A program made the position numbers and the translations under genes. Positions 15,152-23,622 of a DNA stretch of 38,367 bases are shown one piece after another. The notes beneath the pieces are model-generated. The model made no database searches. It saw only the letters and a list, made by a program, of their open reading frames with translations, and was not told the origin of the DNA. Position 1 is the first letter of the stretch. Every line of letters starts with the position of its first letter. The DNA comes from an uncultured Oscillospiraceae bacterium. GTDB lineage: Bacteria; Bacillota; Clostridia; Oscillospirales; Oscillospiraceae. The DNA lies in assembly GCA_910587205.1 (NCBI GenBank), contig CAJULZ010000010.1, forward strand, positions 1 through 38,367, given 5' to 3'.

Positions 15152-16129
15152 TTACTCCGCCAATGCCGCGGTGATAATCGCCATGGAGTAGACCTCCAGG
15201 GCGTTGCAGCCGCGGGACAGGTCGTTGATGGGGGCGTTCAGGCCCAGCAGGATGGGGCCGTAGGCGTCGAAATTACCCATGCGCTGGGCGATCTTGTAGC
15301 CGATGTTGCCGGAGGTGATCTCCGGGAAGATGAAGGTGTTGGCGTAGCCCGCCACCGGAGAGCCGGGGAACTTCAGCTGGCCCACGGAGGGATTGACGGC
15401 CGCGTCGAACTGCATCTCGCCGTCCACGGGGAAGTCCAGCATCATGTCCTGGAGGCGGCGGGTGGCGTTGCGCATCTTGTCCACCGCGGGACCTTTGCCG
15501 GAACCGTTGGTGGAGTAGGACAGCATGGCCACCTTGGGGTCCACGCCGAAAATGCGGGCGCACTTGGCCACTTCCTGGGTGATCTCGATCAATTCGTCCT
15601 CGGTGGGGTCGATGTTGATAGCGCAGTCGCCCATGGCCAGCACCTGGTTGCCGCCGGTGGCGAAGGGGCGCACCAGAATGAAGCAGGAGGACACGATTTT
15701 ATTGCCCGGCTTGGTCTTGACCAGCTGGAGCGCGGGGCGCACGGTGTCGGCGGTGGAGTAAGTAGCGCCGCCCAGCAGACAGTCCGCCTTGCCCATCGCC
15801 ACCAGCATGGTGCCGAAATAGTTGGCTTTCTGAAGGGCCTCCCGGCACTGCTCCGGGGTCATCTTGCCCTTGCGGAGCTCCACCATCTTCTCCACCATCT
15901 CGTCCATGCCCTCATATGTAGTGGGGTCCAGTACCTGGACGTTCTGTACGTTGAGGCACTCCCGTTCCGCCGCGGCCAGGACCTCATCCCGGTTGCCGAT
16001 GAGGATGGGGGTGAGGAAGGTGCCGGACAGCAGACGGGCGGACGCCTCCAAGATGCGGGGGTCGGCGCCCTCGGTAAAGACGATGCTTTTGGGGTTGTGC
16101 TTCAGCTTTTGGATGAGTTTTCGAAACAT
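15152..16129 (-). CDS. pta: Phosphate acetyltransferase
   Basis: A 325-aa enzyme converting acetyl-CoA and phosphate to acetyl phosphate, the step before acetate kinase in fermentative ATP production. The short single-domain form is typical of Clostridia. Family features include IVFTEGADPRILEAS near the start, the GGATYSTADTVRPALQ segment (about 140-155), SSCFILVR, the AMLSYSTNGSG loop (about 225-235) and the C-terminal GPILLGLNAPINDLSRG. The ATG at 16129 has GGAGG upstream, and longer in-frame extensions lack one. No ackA is adjacent. The last ten codons are duplicated downstream. Confidence 0.95.
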   Translation of the reverse strand: MFRKLIQKLKHNPKSIVFTEGADPRILEASARLLSGTFLTPILIGNRDEVLAAAERECLNVQNVQVLDPTTYEGMDEMVEKMVELRKGKMTPEQCREALQKANYFGTMLVAMGKADCLLGGATYSTADTVRPALQLVKTKPGNKIVSSCFILVRPFATGGNQVLAMGDCAINIDPTEDELIEITQEVAKCARIFGVDPKVAMLSYSTNGSGKGPAVDKMRNATRRLQDMMLDFPVDGEMQFDAAVNPSVGQLKFPGSPVAGYANTFIFPEITSGNIGYKIAQRMGNFDAYGPILLGLNAPINDLSRGCNALEVYSMAIITAALAE

Positions 16130-16205
16130 AAATTGACTACCTCCGATGTGTCGGCCCGGGATCAGGCCAAATTTTCCCTGCCGCGGCCAAAGCCGCCATA
16201 CATAT

Positions 16206-16234
16206 AATGTACCACCCGGCCCCCGCTTTTTCAA
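16206..16234 (-). promoter_or_regulatory. Promoter of pta
   Basis: Minus-strand TTGAAA (16229-16234), 17-base spacer, TACATT (16206-16211). Confidence 0.55.
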
Positions 16235-16298
16235 GAGCGACATGAGGAAAACCACGAACCACGCCCCGTCTTTTTTGGCGCTCCCGGACAAGACGCTC

Positions 16299-16327
16299 TT
16301 TACAAACCGTTTTGGGCTGGTTATACT
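16299..16327 (+). promoter_or_regulatory. Promoter of the XRE gene at 16408
   Basis: TTTACA (16299-16304), 17-base spacer, TATACT (16322-16327), divergent from the pta promoter about 65 bases away. Confidence 0.7.
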
Positions 16328-16347
16328 ATACCTGCTGTGTTGAGACG

Positions 16348-16367
16348 CCGCCCGGGGAGCCGGGCGG
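16348..16367 (+). promoter_or_regulatory. Leader hairpin or operator of the XRE gene
   Basis: CCGCCCGG and CCGGGCGG form a perfect 8-bp stem with loop GGAG, in the untranslated leader between promoter and start codon. There is no T-run, so it is either an mRNA structure or an operator for the regulator itself. Confidence 0.5.
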
Positions 16368-16407
16368 ACCCTTGACGAGAACTTACTAAAGGGGGAAATA
16401 CTTAGAG

Positions 16408-17112
16408 ATGACGAACCCGGATTTTGCGCGAACCCTGTCCCTGCTGCGGCAGGAACGGGGCATTTCCCAGCGGCAGGCCGCCAAGGCGCTGGGGATTTCC
16501 CAGGCATTGCTCTCCCATTATGAAAATGGCACCCGCGAGCCTGGCTTGGTCTTTGTGGTCAAGGCCTGCGATTTTTATAACGTGTCCGCCGATTTCCTGC
16601 TGGGCCGCACCCTCAGCCGGGACGGCACCACCATTCTGGACGCGGACACCCTGTACGACGTATCCGACGAACGGGACAACGTGCTGCGCGGCTCGGTGCT
16701 GGCCACGCTGTCCAAAAAGCTGGTGGTGAACTCGGTGGGGCTCCTGTTCGACCTGCTCAGCCAGCTGGGTAATAAAAAGGCCATCCGGGCCGCGGCCAAC
16801 TGCCTGTCCACCACGATATATATCCTGTTCCGGCATCTCCACCGGGCCAGCCCCAACGGCGGGGAGGACATCTTTTCCGTGCCCGACGAGTGGTTCCTTG
16901 CGGGGCTGCCCCGGGCGGATATGGTGATGAGTGAAGCGGAATACGCCCACGCCCTGGCCGATCCGGGCAGGGACGCCAAGTTTCCGCCCCTGGATCACAA
17001 CTCCATGAAAGCGGCCTACCCGGGTACGTACCAGTCCCTGCTCCAGATCGCCCACACCTGCGGCGAACGCATCAACGGCGAAATGTCCGGCCACATGGAC
17101 AGCACCCGTTAA
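16408..17112 (+). CDS. XRE-family regulator with long C-terminal domain
   Basis: A 234-aa protein. The helix-turn-helix (about 7-62) includes SQRQAAKALGISQALLSHYE and FYNVSADFLLGRT. The C-terminal 165 residues are helical, with SVGLLFDLLSQLGNKKAIRAAANCL near 110-134 and a Tyr/Asp-rich part. They do not match an effector domain known to me. It is divergent from pta and upstream of the acylation pair, separated from it by repeat R1, so it may regulate either neighbour. A GGGGG-type ribosome binding site and ATG support the start. Confidence 0.85.
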   Translation: MTNPDFARTLSLLRQERGISQRQAAKALGISQALLSHYENGTREPGLVFVVKACDFYNVSADFLLGRTLSRDGTTILDADTLYDVSDERDNVLRGSVLATLSKKLVVNSVGLLFDLLSQLGNKKAIRAAANCLSTTIYILFRHLHRASPNGGEDIFSVPDEWFLAGLPRADMVMSEAEYAHALADPGRDAKFPPLDHNSMKAAYPGTYQSLLQIAHTCGERINGEMSGHMDSTR

Positions 17113-17115
17113 GAA

Positions 17116-17246
17116 GAAGCGCGGAGCCGTTGTGAGCAGCGCGGATGGAGCGGAGCAAGGGGAAAGCCCAGACGCCGCGCTGCGGCGGCGGGTTTTGCCC
17201 AAGACGGAGCGAAGCCGCGCGTCGCGAACAGGCGAAGCGTGACAAA
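17116..17246 (+). repeat. Dispersed structured repeat, copy R1
   Basis: A 131-bp element, the first of three copies (with 35766-35904 and 37648-37775). It begins GAAGCGCGGAG three bases after the XRE stop codon and ends GCGAAGCGTGACAAA just before the ribosome binding site of the MBOAT gene. It contains a central hairpin CGCCGC/GCGGCG (17173-17187) followed by GGTTTTGCCC. It holds no convincing open reading frame. Being transcribed with its neighbours, it could be a structured RNA or a REP-like element. Confidence 0.75.
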
Positions 17247-17259
17247 AAGAGGAAATACT

Positions 17260-18708
17260 ATGAACGTACAAAGCCATCTGTTCGTGCTGGGTTACCTGCC
17301 CCTGGTACTGGCGCTGTGGCGGGCGCTGAACGCCCGGGCCGGGGGGATTGCGCCCCGGGTTTTCCTGCTGGGCGCGGGGGTGGTGTTCTGCGCCTGGGGG
17401 TCGCCCTGGTCCCTGCTGGTGCTGGCCGGGGAGGGAGCGGCGAGCTACCTCCTGGGCCGCCGCATCGCCCAAGACCGCGCCCGGGGGCTGCCCCTGCTGT
17501 GGGCGGGATCCGCGCTGCTGCTGGCCGTGCTGGGCTTTTTCAAGTACACCGGCTTCGTGCTCTCGCTTACCCCGCTGGAGGGGATGTTCGCGCCCCCGGC
17601 CTGGCTGGCCCCCTTAGGGCTGTCCTTCGCCACCTTCCAGCAGATTTTCTGGCTGCGGGACTGCTATGATGGGGAGACGGGGGGGGACGTGTCCCCCCTG
17701 GACTTCGCCTGCTGCCTCACCTTTTTCGCCACCGCCACCTGCGGGCCCATCACCCGGGTGGGGGAGCTGGCCCCTCAGCTGCGCAAGCCCGCCCCCTTCT
17801 CCTGGGAGGATCTGGCGGCGGGGCTGTACTGCTTCTCCTTGGGGCTGGCCAAAAAAGTGCTGGTGGCCACGGTGTTCGCCAACGGCGCGGATTTCGGCTT
17901 CACCAATGCCGGCAGCCTCGCCCCCATGGACGCGGCCCTCACCATCCTGTGCTATACCCTGCAGATCTACTTCGATTTCTCCGGGTACTGTGACATGGCC
18001 TCCGGCATGGCCCGGATGATGGGCGTGGAGCTGCCGGTGAACTTTAACAGCCCCTATCAGGCCCTGTCGGTAAAGGACTTCTGGGGCCGGTGGCACATCA
18101 CCCTGTCCCGTTTTTTCCGTCAGTGCGTGTACATCCCCCTGGGGGGCAACCGGCGGGGGACGGCCGCCGCCTGCCGCAACATCATGGTGATCTTCCTGCT
18201 GTCCGGCCTGTGGCACGGGGCGGGGTGGGGCTTTCTCGTCTGGGGCGCCCTCCACGGCGCCGCCCAGGTTTTGGAGCGGCTGCTCAAGGGGAAGGCGTCC
18301 CTGCCAAAACCCTTGGCCTGGGCCCTCACCTTCCTGTTTGTCAACATCGCCTGGGTGTTCTTCCGGGCGGGCAGCCTGGGTCAGGCCGTTGCCCTGCTGG
18401 GCGGGCTGTTCCAGTCCAATTGGGGCCTGCCCACCAAGGAGTTTGCCGCCGCGCTGTCCATGCCGGTGGTGTCCTCCGCCCTGGGATGGCTGCAAGACGC
18501 GCTCCAGCCCGGCGGCCGGGTGCTGATCTACTGGGCGCCGCTGATGCTAATCCCGGCGGGGCTGGCCCTGCTGGCCTGCCCGAACCCCACCGCGCAGCTG
18601 AAGGGCTTCCGCCCCCGGGTGTGGAAGGCGGCGCTGGCGGTGCTGTGCGTAGTGGTGTCGGTGCTCTTTTTCTCCGGGGTGGAGACGTTTATCTACGCAA
18701 ATTTCTAA
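17260..18708 (+). CDS. MBOAT-family membrane O-acyltransferase
   Basis: A 482-aa polytopic protein of the AlgI/DltB type that moves acyl groups across the membrane to an envelope polymer. The ATG at 17260 has AGAGG upstream and is preferred to a GTG 21 bases earlier. The family motif SGLWHGAGWGFLVWGALHG holds the conserved His319 and His332. Other typical parts are YFDFSGYCDMASGMARMMG (about 232-250) and FNSPYQALSVKDFWGRWHITLSRFF. About 10-11 membrane segments are visible. The following SGNH-like gene is its usual partner. The acceptor could be a polysaccharide or teichoic acid; this cannot be told from sequence. Confidence 0.92.
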   Translation: MNVQSHLFVLGYLPLVLALWRALNARAGGIAPRVFLLGAGVVFCAWGSPWSLLVLAGEGAASYLLGRRIAQDRARGLPLLWAGSALLLAVLGFFKYTGFVLSLTPLEGMFAPPAWLAPLGLSFATFQQIFWLRDCYDGETGGDVSPLDFACCLTFFATATCGPITRVGELAPQLRKPAPFSWEDLAAGLYCFSLGLAKKVLVATVFANGADFGFTNAGSLAPMDAALTILCYTLQIYFDFSGYCDMASGMARMMGVELPVNFNSPYQALSVKDFWGRWHITLSRFFRQCVYIPLGGNRRGTAAACRNIMVIFLLSGLWHGAGWGFLVWGALHGAAQVLERLLKGKASLPKPLAWALTFLFVNIAWVFFRAGSLGQAVALLGGLFQSNWGLPTKEFAAALSMPVVSSALGWLQDALQPGGRVLIYWAPLMLIPAGLALLACPNPTAQLKGFRPRVWKAALAVLCVVVSVLFFSGVETFIYANF

Positions 18709-18726
18709 GAGAAGGGGGCGCGCGGC

Positions 18727-19767
18727 TTGAAGGCAAAAACCTTTTTCATCGCGGTGCTGGCGGGTATCCTGGCGTGTTTTGGCGCGCTGACCCTCCTGCT
18801 GTCGGCGGAAGACCCCTTCTTTGTGCTGGGCGGCATCGGGGAGGGGGAGACCGCCCTGTTCGACAACCAGCGCTACCAGATGGCGGGGCTCATCCGCCAC
18901 CAGGACTATTCCGCCGTGGTCATGGGCACCTCGCTGGTGGCCAACTACCACGCGTCCTGGTTCACCGGCGACACCGGGGAGGAGACGCTGAAAATCACCT
19001 TCCCCGACGGGTGGATCTCCGAGTTTGACACGGCCCTGCGCCTGGCGTTCCGCACCCATCCCAAGCTGGACCGGGTCTTTTTCTGCCTGGACCCCAACAT
19101 CCTGGTGCGGCCGGACAGCCAGCGCACTGTGGAGCTGCCGCATTACCTCTATAATCTGAACCCGCTGGACGATGTGGAATACCTGTTCAACGCCGACACG
19201 TACCAGGCCGCCCTGCGCACCTGGATGCACCGGAGGCTGGGCCGGGCGGTGGCGCTGGACGACGCCTATATCTGGGACGACGGCTATGTATTCAACCGGG
19301 AGACCGCTCTGCGGTGCTACCCGCGGCCGGAGGAGAGCCCTTCGGCGCTGCCTGGGGACGCTTACCTGGACGCTGCCCGGGAAAACCTGGACGTTGTATG
19401 CGCCTGGATCGAGGGGCACCCCGGCGTGCGCTTCAACATCTGGTTCCCCCCGTACAGCATCCTGTATTGGGACAAGATGACCCGGGAGGGGACCGCAGAC
19501 GCCATCCTTACGGCGGTGGAGTATGCGGCCGGGCGGCTGCTGGAATACGACAACGTGTCGGTGCATTGTTTCCTGGGAGCCACGGAATACATCACCAACC
19601 TGGACAACTACACCGATCACGTCCACTGCTCCGGTGCCGTCACCCGATGGGTGGCCTATACCGTGATCCAGGACGGCTGGCAGTATACCAAGGAAAACTA
19701 CCGCACGCAGCTGGGCTATCTGCGGGCCTATATCATGGGCTATGACTACGAGTCCATCTTTTCTTGA
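18727..19767 (+). CDS. SGNH-like membrane-anchored acyltransferase partner
   Basis: A 346-aa protein with one N-terminal membrane segment (about 5-26) and an external domain. GTSLVANY (about 66-73) resembles the Gly-x-Ser block of SGNH/AlgJ/DltD-type enzymes, and TDHVHCSG (about 297-304) supplies the D-x-x-H pair of block V. NIWFPPYS near 237 is the preceding strand. The start is TTG at 18727 with AAGGGGG 7 bases upstream. It lies 18 bases after the MBOAT gene, and the pair probably transfers acetyl groups to an extracellular polymer. The assignment rests on these blocks and on context. Confidence 0.8.
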   Translation: MKAKTFFIAVLAGILACFGALTLLLSAEDPFFVLGGIGEGETALFDNQRYQMAGLIRHQDYSAVVMGTSLVANYHASWFTGDTGEETLKITFPDGWISEFDTALRLAFRTHPKLDRVFFCLDPNILVRPDSQRTVELPHYLYNLNPLDDVEYLFNADTYQAALRTWMHRRLGRAVALDDAYIWDDGYVFNRETALRCYPRPEESPSALPGDAYLDAARENLDVVCAWIEGHPGVRFNIWFPPYSILYWDKMTREGTADAILTAVEYAAGRLLEYDNVSVHCFLGATEYITNLDNYTDHVHCSGAVTRWVAYTVIQDGWQYTKENYRTQLGYLRAYIMGYDYESIFS

Positions 19768-19806
19768 GCGGGGACCCCATTTGGCATGGAGGGGAAGGTT
19801 TAGTCT

Positions 19807-21618
19807 ATGACAGATCAATCGAAAATCAGAAATTTTTCCATCATCGCCCATATTGATCACGGGAAATCCACCCTGTCCGACCGGATGATCGAGATCTGCG
19901 GCGCGGTGGAGCAGCGGCAAATGGAGTCCCAGCTGCTGGACAACATGGACCTGGAGCGGGAGCGGGGAATCACTATCAAGGCCCGGGCCGTGCGCATGGA
20001 CTACAAGGCCCAGGATGGCGAGACCTACTGCCTCAACCTTATCGACACCCCGGGCCACGTGGACTTCAACTACGAGGTGAGCCGTTCCCTGGCCGCCTGC
20101 GAGGGCGCTGTCTTAGTGGTGGACGCCGCCCAGGGGGTGGAGGCCCAGACGCTGGCCAACACCTACCTGGCCCTGGACCACGATCTGGAGATCCGCCCGG
20201 TGCTCAACAAGATCGACCTGCCCGCCGCCGACCCGGAGCGGGTGAAGCACGAGATTGAGGACATCATCGGCCTGCCCGCCCTGGACGCGCCGGAGATCTC
20301 CGCCAAGCAGGGGATCAACATCCCTGCGGTGCTGGAGGACATCGTGCGCAACATCCCCGCCCCCGCCGGAGATCCCGGCGCGCCGCTCAAGGCGCTGATC
20401 TTCGACAGCCAGTACGACCCCTATTTGGGCGTCATCGTCTACTTCCGCGTCATGGAGGGCTCCATCCGGCCGGGAATGCCCGTAAAGCTCATGGCCTCCG
20501 GGGCCCGGTACACCGTGCTGGACTGCGGCTACCTGCGTCCCCTGGGCATGGAGAGCGCCGCGAAGCTGTCCGCAGGGGAGGTGGGCTGGTTCACCGCGTC
20601 CATCAAGAACGTGAAGGATACCCGGGTGGGCGACACCATCACTGGTGTGGAGCGCCCCACCGATGAGCCCCTCCCCGGCTACCGTCCCGCCCAGCCCATG
20701 GTGTACTGCGGCGTCTACACCGAAGACGGCTCCAAATACCCCGACCTGCGGGACGCCCTGGAAAAGCTCCAGCTCAACGACGCGGCGCTGTCCTTTGAAC
20801 CGGAGTCGTCCATCGCCTTGGGGTTCGGGTTCCGCTGCGGCTTTTTGGGGATGCTCCATATGGAGATCATCCAGGAGCGGCTGGAGCGGGAGTTTGATCT
20901 GGACCTGATCACCACATTACCTTCCGTTATATATGAGGTGACTAAAACGGACGGTACCGTGGTGCGGGTGGACAATCCCCATAACTACCCTGACCCCGGT
21001 TCCATCAAGCAGGCCATGGAGCCCTATGCCGCCGTGTCCATCATCACCCCGCCGGACTATGTGGGCAATATCATGCCCCTGTGCCAGGACCGCCGGGGGG
21101 AATACAAAAATATGCAGTATCTGGACACCAACCTGGTGGAAATCAAGTACCTCATGCCGCTCAACGAGATTATCTACGACTTTTTCGACACGCTGAAGGC
21201 CAAAACCCGGGGGTACGCCTCCCTGGATTACGAGCTGGACGAATACCGTCCGTCGGATCTGGTCAAGGTAGACCTGCTTTTAAACGGCGACCAAGTGGAC
21301 GCGCTGAGCTTCATCGCCCACCGGGAAAAGGCGTACAAGCGGGCGCGGCGGATCTGCGAAAAGCTGAAAGAGAACATTCCCCGCCAGATGTTTGAGGTGC
21401 CCATCCAGGCGGCCATCGGCGGCAAAGTCATCGCCCGGGAAACACTGAAGGCCCTGCGCAAGGACGTGCTGGCCAAGTGCTACGGCGGCGACATCACCCG
21501 GAAGAAGAAGCTGCTGGAGAAGCAAAAAGAGGGCAAGAAGAAGATGCGCTCTCTGGGTACGGTGCAGATGCCTACCGAGGCGTTTATGGCTGTTTTGAAA
21601 ATTGATGACGAGGGATAA
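19807..21618 (+). CDS. lepA: Elongation factor 4 (LepA)
   Basis: A 603-aa ribosome-associated GTPase implicated in back-translocation or ribosome assembly. G1 is AHIDHGKST (about 15-23), followed by RGITIKA, DTPGHVDF and NKIDLP. The domain order (G, II, III, V and the LepA-specific C-terminus) is complete. The C-terminal basic segment with ITRKKKLLEKQKEGKKKM and the final MPTEAFMAVLKID is diagnostic. GGAGGGG precedes the ATG. Its stop codon is inside a hairpin (21612-21649) that separates it from the next gene. Confidence 0.97.
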   Translation: MTDQSKIRNFSIIAHIDHGKSTLSDRMIEICGAVEQRQMESQLLDNMDLERERGITIKARAVRMDYKAQDGETYCLNLIDTPGHVDFNYEVSRSLAACEGAVLVVDAAQGVEAQTLANTYLALDHDLEIRPVLNKIDLPAADPERVKHEIEDIIGLPALDAPEISAKQGINIPAVLEDIVRNIPAPAGDPGAPLKALIFDSQYDPYLGVIVYFRVMEGSIRPGMPVKLMASGARYTVLDCGYLRPLGMESAAKLSAGEVGWFTASIKNVKDTRVGDTITGVERPTDEPLPGYRPAQPMVYCGVYTEDGSKYPDLRDALEKLQLNDAALSFEPESSIALGFGFRCGFLGMLHMEIIQERLEREFDLDLITTLPSVIYEVTKTDGTVVRVDNPHNYPDPGSIKQAMEPYAAVSIITPPDYVGNIMPLCQDRRGEYKNMQYLDTNLVEIKYLMPLNEIIYDFFDTLKAKTRGYASLDYELDEYRPSDLVKVDLLLNGDQVDALSFIAHREKAYKRARRICEKLKENIPRQMFEVPIQAAIGGKVIARETLKALRKDVLAKCYGGDITRKKKLLEKQKEGKKKMRSLGTVQMPTEAFMAVLKIDDEG

Positions 21619-21649
21619 GCCATCCCCCCCTTGGGGGAAGGCTTATCCC
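21612..21649 (+). other. Hairpin overlapping the lepA stop codon
   Basis: GGGATAAGCC (21612-21621) pairs exactly with GGCTTATCCC (21640-21649), with an inner TCCCCC/GGGGGA extension. The TAA stop is within the left arm. No T-run follows, so it may be an RNA processing or stability element between lepA and the next gene, not a strong terminator. Confidence 0.65.
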
Positions 21650-21678
21650 TCCCGGATCACGGGAAAAGGAGCAATGTT

Positions 21679-23622
21679 ATGGCAAACGCGGAAGCCATGC
21701 AGTATTATCAGGCGGCTTTGAAGCAGGGCCAGCGGGAATACCGAAGCTGCGTCCACCGGGGGCAGTATCCCTATATCCAGTCCTTGCAGCAGATGCGCCA
21801 GGCGCACCTGTCCCAGCTCGCCCTGGGGCCCATGGAAATTCCGATCTATCTCGTTGTGGGCTCCACCCAGGATGCCCGCTGCAACAGCTTTTCGCCGGGG
21901 TTTTATCCCCTGCTGGGGGCGGACACAGAGTTCGCCACCAAATGGACCAACCTTTGCAGGGCCCAGCTGACTGAGGGAATCCACGACCCCATCAAGTGCT
22001 ATGAGTACCTGGGCCGGTTCTATGTAGAGGAGGGCAACAAGCGGGTGAGCGTGCTCAAATTCCTGGGCTCGGCCACCGTGCGGGCGGAGGTCATCCGGCT
22101 GATGCCGGAGGCGTCGGACAGCCTCACCGTCAAAATCTATATGGAGTTTTTGGAATTTTACCGTTGTTCCAAGTGCTGGGGTGTCCACTTCAGCGAACTG
22201 GGGGGCTATGCCGGCCTCCACGCCGCATTCGGCTTCCATCCCGGCCAGGAGTGGCCGGAGGACTTCCAGAAAAAATTCCGCCGGCACTACTTCGAGTTCC
22301 GGGACAGCTTTTACCGCCTGGGCGGCGGCGGGCTGGGCTTGACCACGGGGGACGCTCTGCTGCGCTGGCTGAGCTTCCACTCCGGGGCGGACTTTTTGTC
22401 TATGGAGACGGACGGTTACCGCCAGACCCTCACCGCCGTGTGGAAGGAGCTGTGCGTATCCACCGAGCCGGAGCCCATCGCCGTCAGCTTGGCCCCCATG
22501 GGGGAGGGCGGCGATCGGCGTGTGGGCGCGTCGGGCCTCCTGCCCTTTACGAAAAAGAAGCTGCGCTGCGCGTTCCTGTTCCAAAAAAATCCGGAGACCA
22601 GCGCCTGGACCGCTTCCCATGACCGGGGCCGGACCTATCTGGAGGAGGTTCTGGGGGACAGCGTGAGCACCAAAGCCTATTACGACGTGGACCCGCAGAA
22701 GGCGGACGCCGTCATTGAGTCGGCGGTGGCCGACGGCGCGGAACTTATTTTCACCACCGCCGTGGGGCTTATCGACGCCACGCTGCGGGTGGCGGTGAAA
22801 TATCCCAAGGTGCGGTTTATGAACTGCTCCATCGATCAGCCTTACGTGAACGTCAAGGCGTATTACTGCCGGGTGTACGAGGCCAAGTTCATCACCGGGG
22901 CCATTGCCGGCGCGCTGTGCAAGACCGGGAAAATCGGTTACGTGGGCAGCTACCCCATCCTGGGCGTGCCCGCCAGCATCAACGCCTTTGCCCTGGGGGC
23001 CGCCCTCACTAACCCGGCCGCCCGCATCGACCTGCGCTGGCACTGCCTGCCCGGGGACTATATGGCTCAGTTCCGGGAGCAGGGCATCCAGCTGGTGAGC
23101 GACCGGGACTATATCGCCGAACAGCCTGAGGGCGCTTATGGCCTGGCCCGGTTCGGCGCCGACGGGAAGCTGACGCTGCTGGCCTCTCCCAGCTGGCTGT
23201 GGGGCGAGTTTTATGTGCGCATCGTCCGGGAGCTGCTCCAAGACCCCAAGCGCATTCCCCTGGCGGAGGACAGCAACCGGGCCATCAACTATTGGTGGGG
23301 GATGAACAGCGGCGTGGTAGACCTGCATTTCAGCCCCGACCTCCCCGAGGGCGTGCACACCTTGGCCCAAATCCTCCAGGGAGGTATCCGCTCCGGCGCG
23401 CTGCAGCCCTTCCGCCGATTAATCCGGGCCCAGGACGGCCGTGTGGTGAACGACGGCAGCCGCAGCCTCACCATGGAGGAGATTTTGAAAATGGACTGGC
23501 TGTGCGACCGGGTGGACGGCCGCCTCCCCGCCTATGGGGAGCTGCTGCCCGCGGCCCGGCCCACTGTCCGCCGGCTGGGGGTCAACCGTAAGCTGATCCC
23601 CCCCGAGGAGGCGAGCGTTTGA
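21679..23622 (+). CDS. Cytosolic BMP-family ligand-binding protein with ParB-like N-terminus
   Basis: A 647-aa protein. The ATG at 21679 follows AAGGAG. No signal peptide or lipobox is present. Residues about 95-150 (DPIKCYEYLGRFYVEEGNKR, then VSVLKFLG and VRAEVIRLMP) resemble the ParB-like nuclease/sulfiredoxin fold with a Gly-Asn-Lys-Arg core. From about 290 to 560 there is a BMP/PnrA-type periplasmic-binding domain (KVRFMNCSID, EAKFITGAIAGALCKTGKIGYVG, GVPASINAFALGA), which in secreted homologues binds nucleosides. The fusion suggests an intracellular sensor or enzyme. The stop overlaps the next start by four bases (TTGA), so it is coupled to the phosphoesterase. Confidence 0.75.
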   Translation: MANAEAMQYYQAALKQGQREYRSCVHRGQYPYIQSLQQMRQAHLSQLALGPMEIPIYLVVGSTQDARCNSFSPGFYPLLGADTEFATKWTNLCRAQLTEGIHDPIKCYEYLGRFYVEEGNKRVSVLKFLGSATVRAEVIRLMPEASDSLTVKIYMEFLEFYRCSKCWGVHFSELGGYAGLHAAFGFHPGQEWPEDFQKKFRRHYFEFRDSFYRLGGGGLGLTTGDALLRWLSFHSGADFLSMETDGYRQTLTAVWKELCVSTEPEPIAVSLAPMGEGGDRRVGASGLLPFTKKKLRCAFLFQKNPETSAWTASHDRGRTYLEEVLGDSVSTKAYYDVDPQKADAVIESAVADGAELIFTTAVGLIDATLRVAVKYPKVRFMNCSIDQPYVNVKAYYCRVYEAKFITGAIAGALCKTGKIGYVGSYPILGVPASINAFALGAALTNPAARIDLRWHCLPGDYMAQFREQGIQLVSDRDYIAEQPEGAYGLARFGADGKLTLLASPSWLWGEFYVRIVRELLQDPKRIPLAEDSNRAINYWWGMNSGVVDLHFSPDLPEGVHTLAQILQGGIRSGALQPFRRLIRAQDGRVVNDGSRSLTMEEILKMDWLCDRVDGRLPAYGELLPAARPTVRRLGVNRKLIPPEEASV

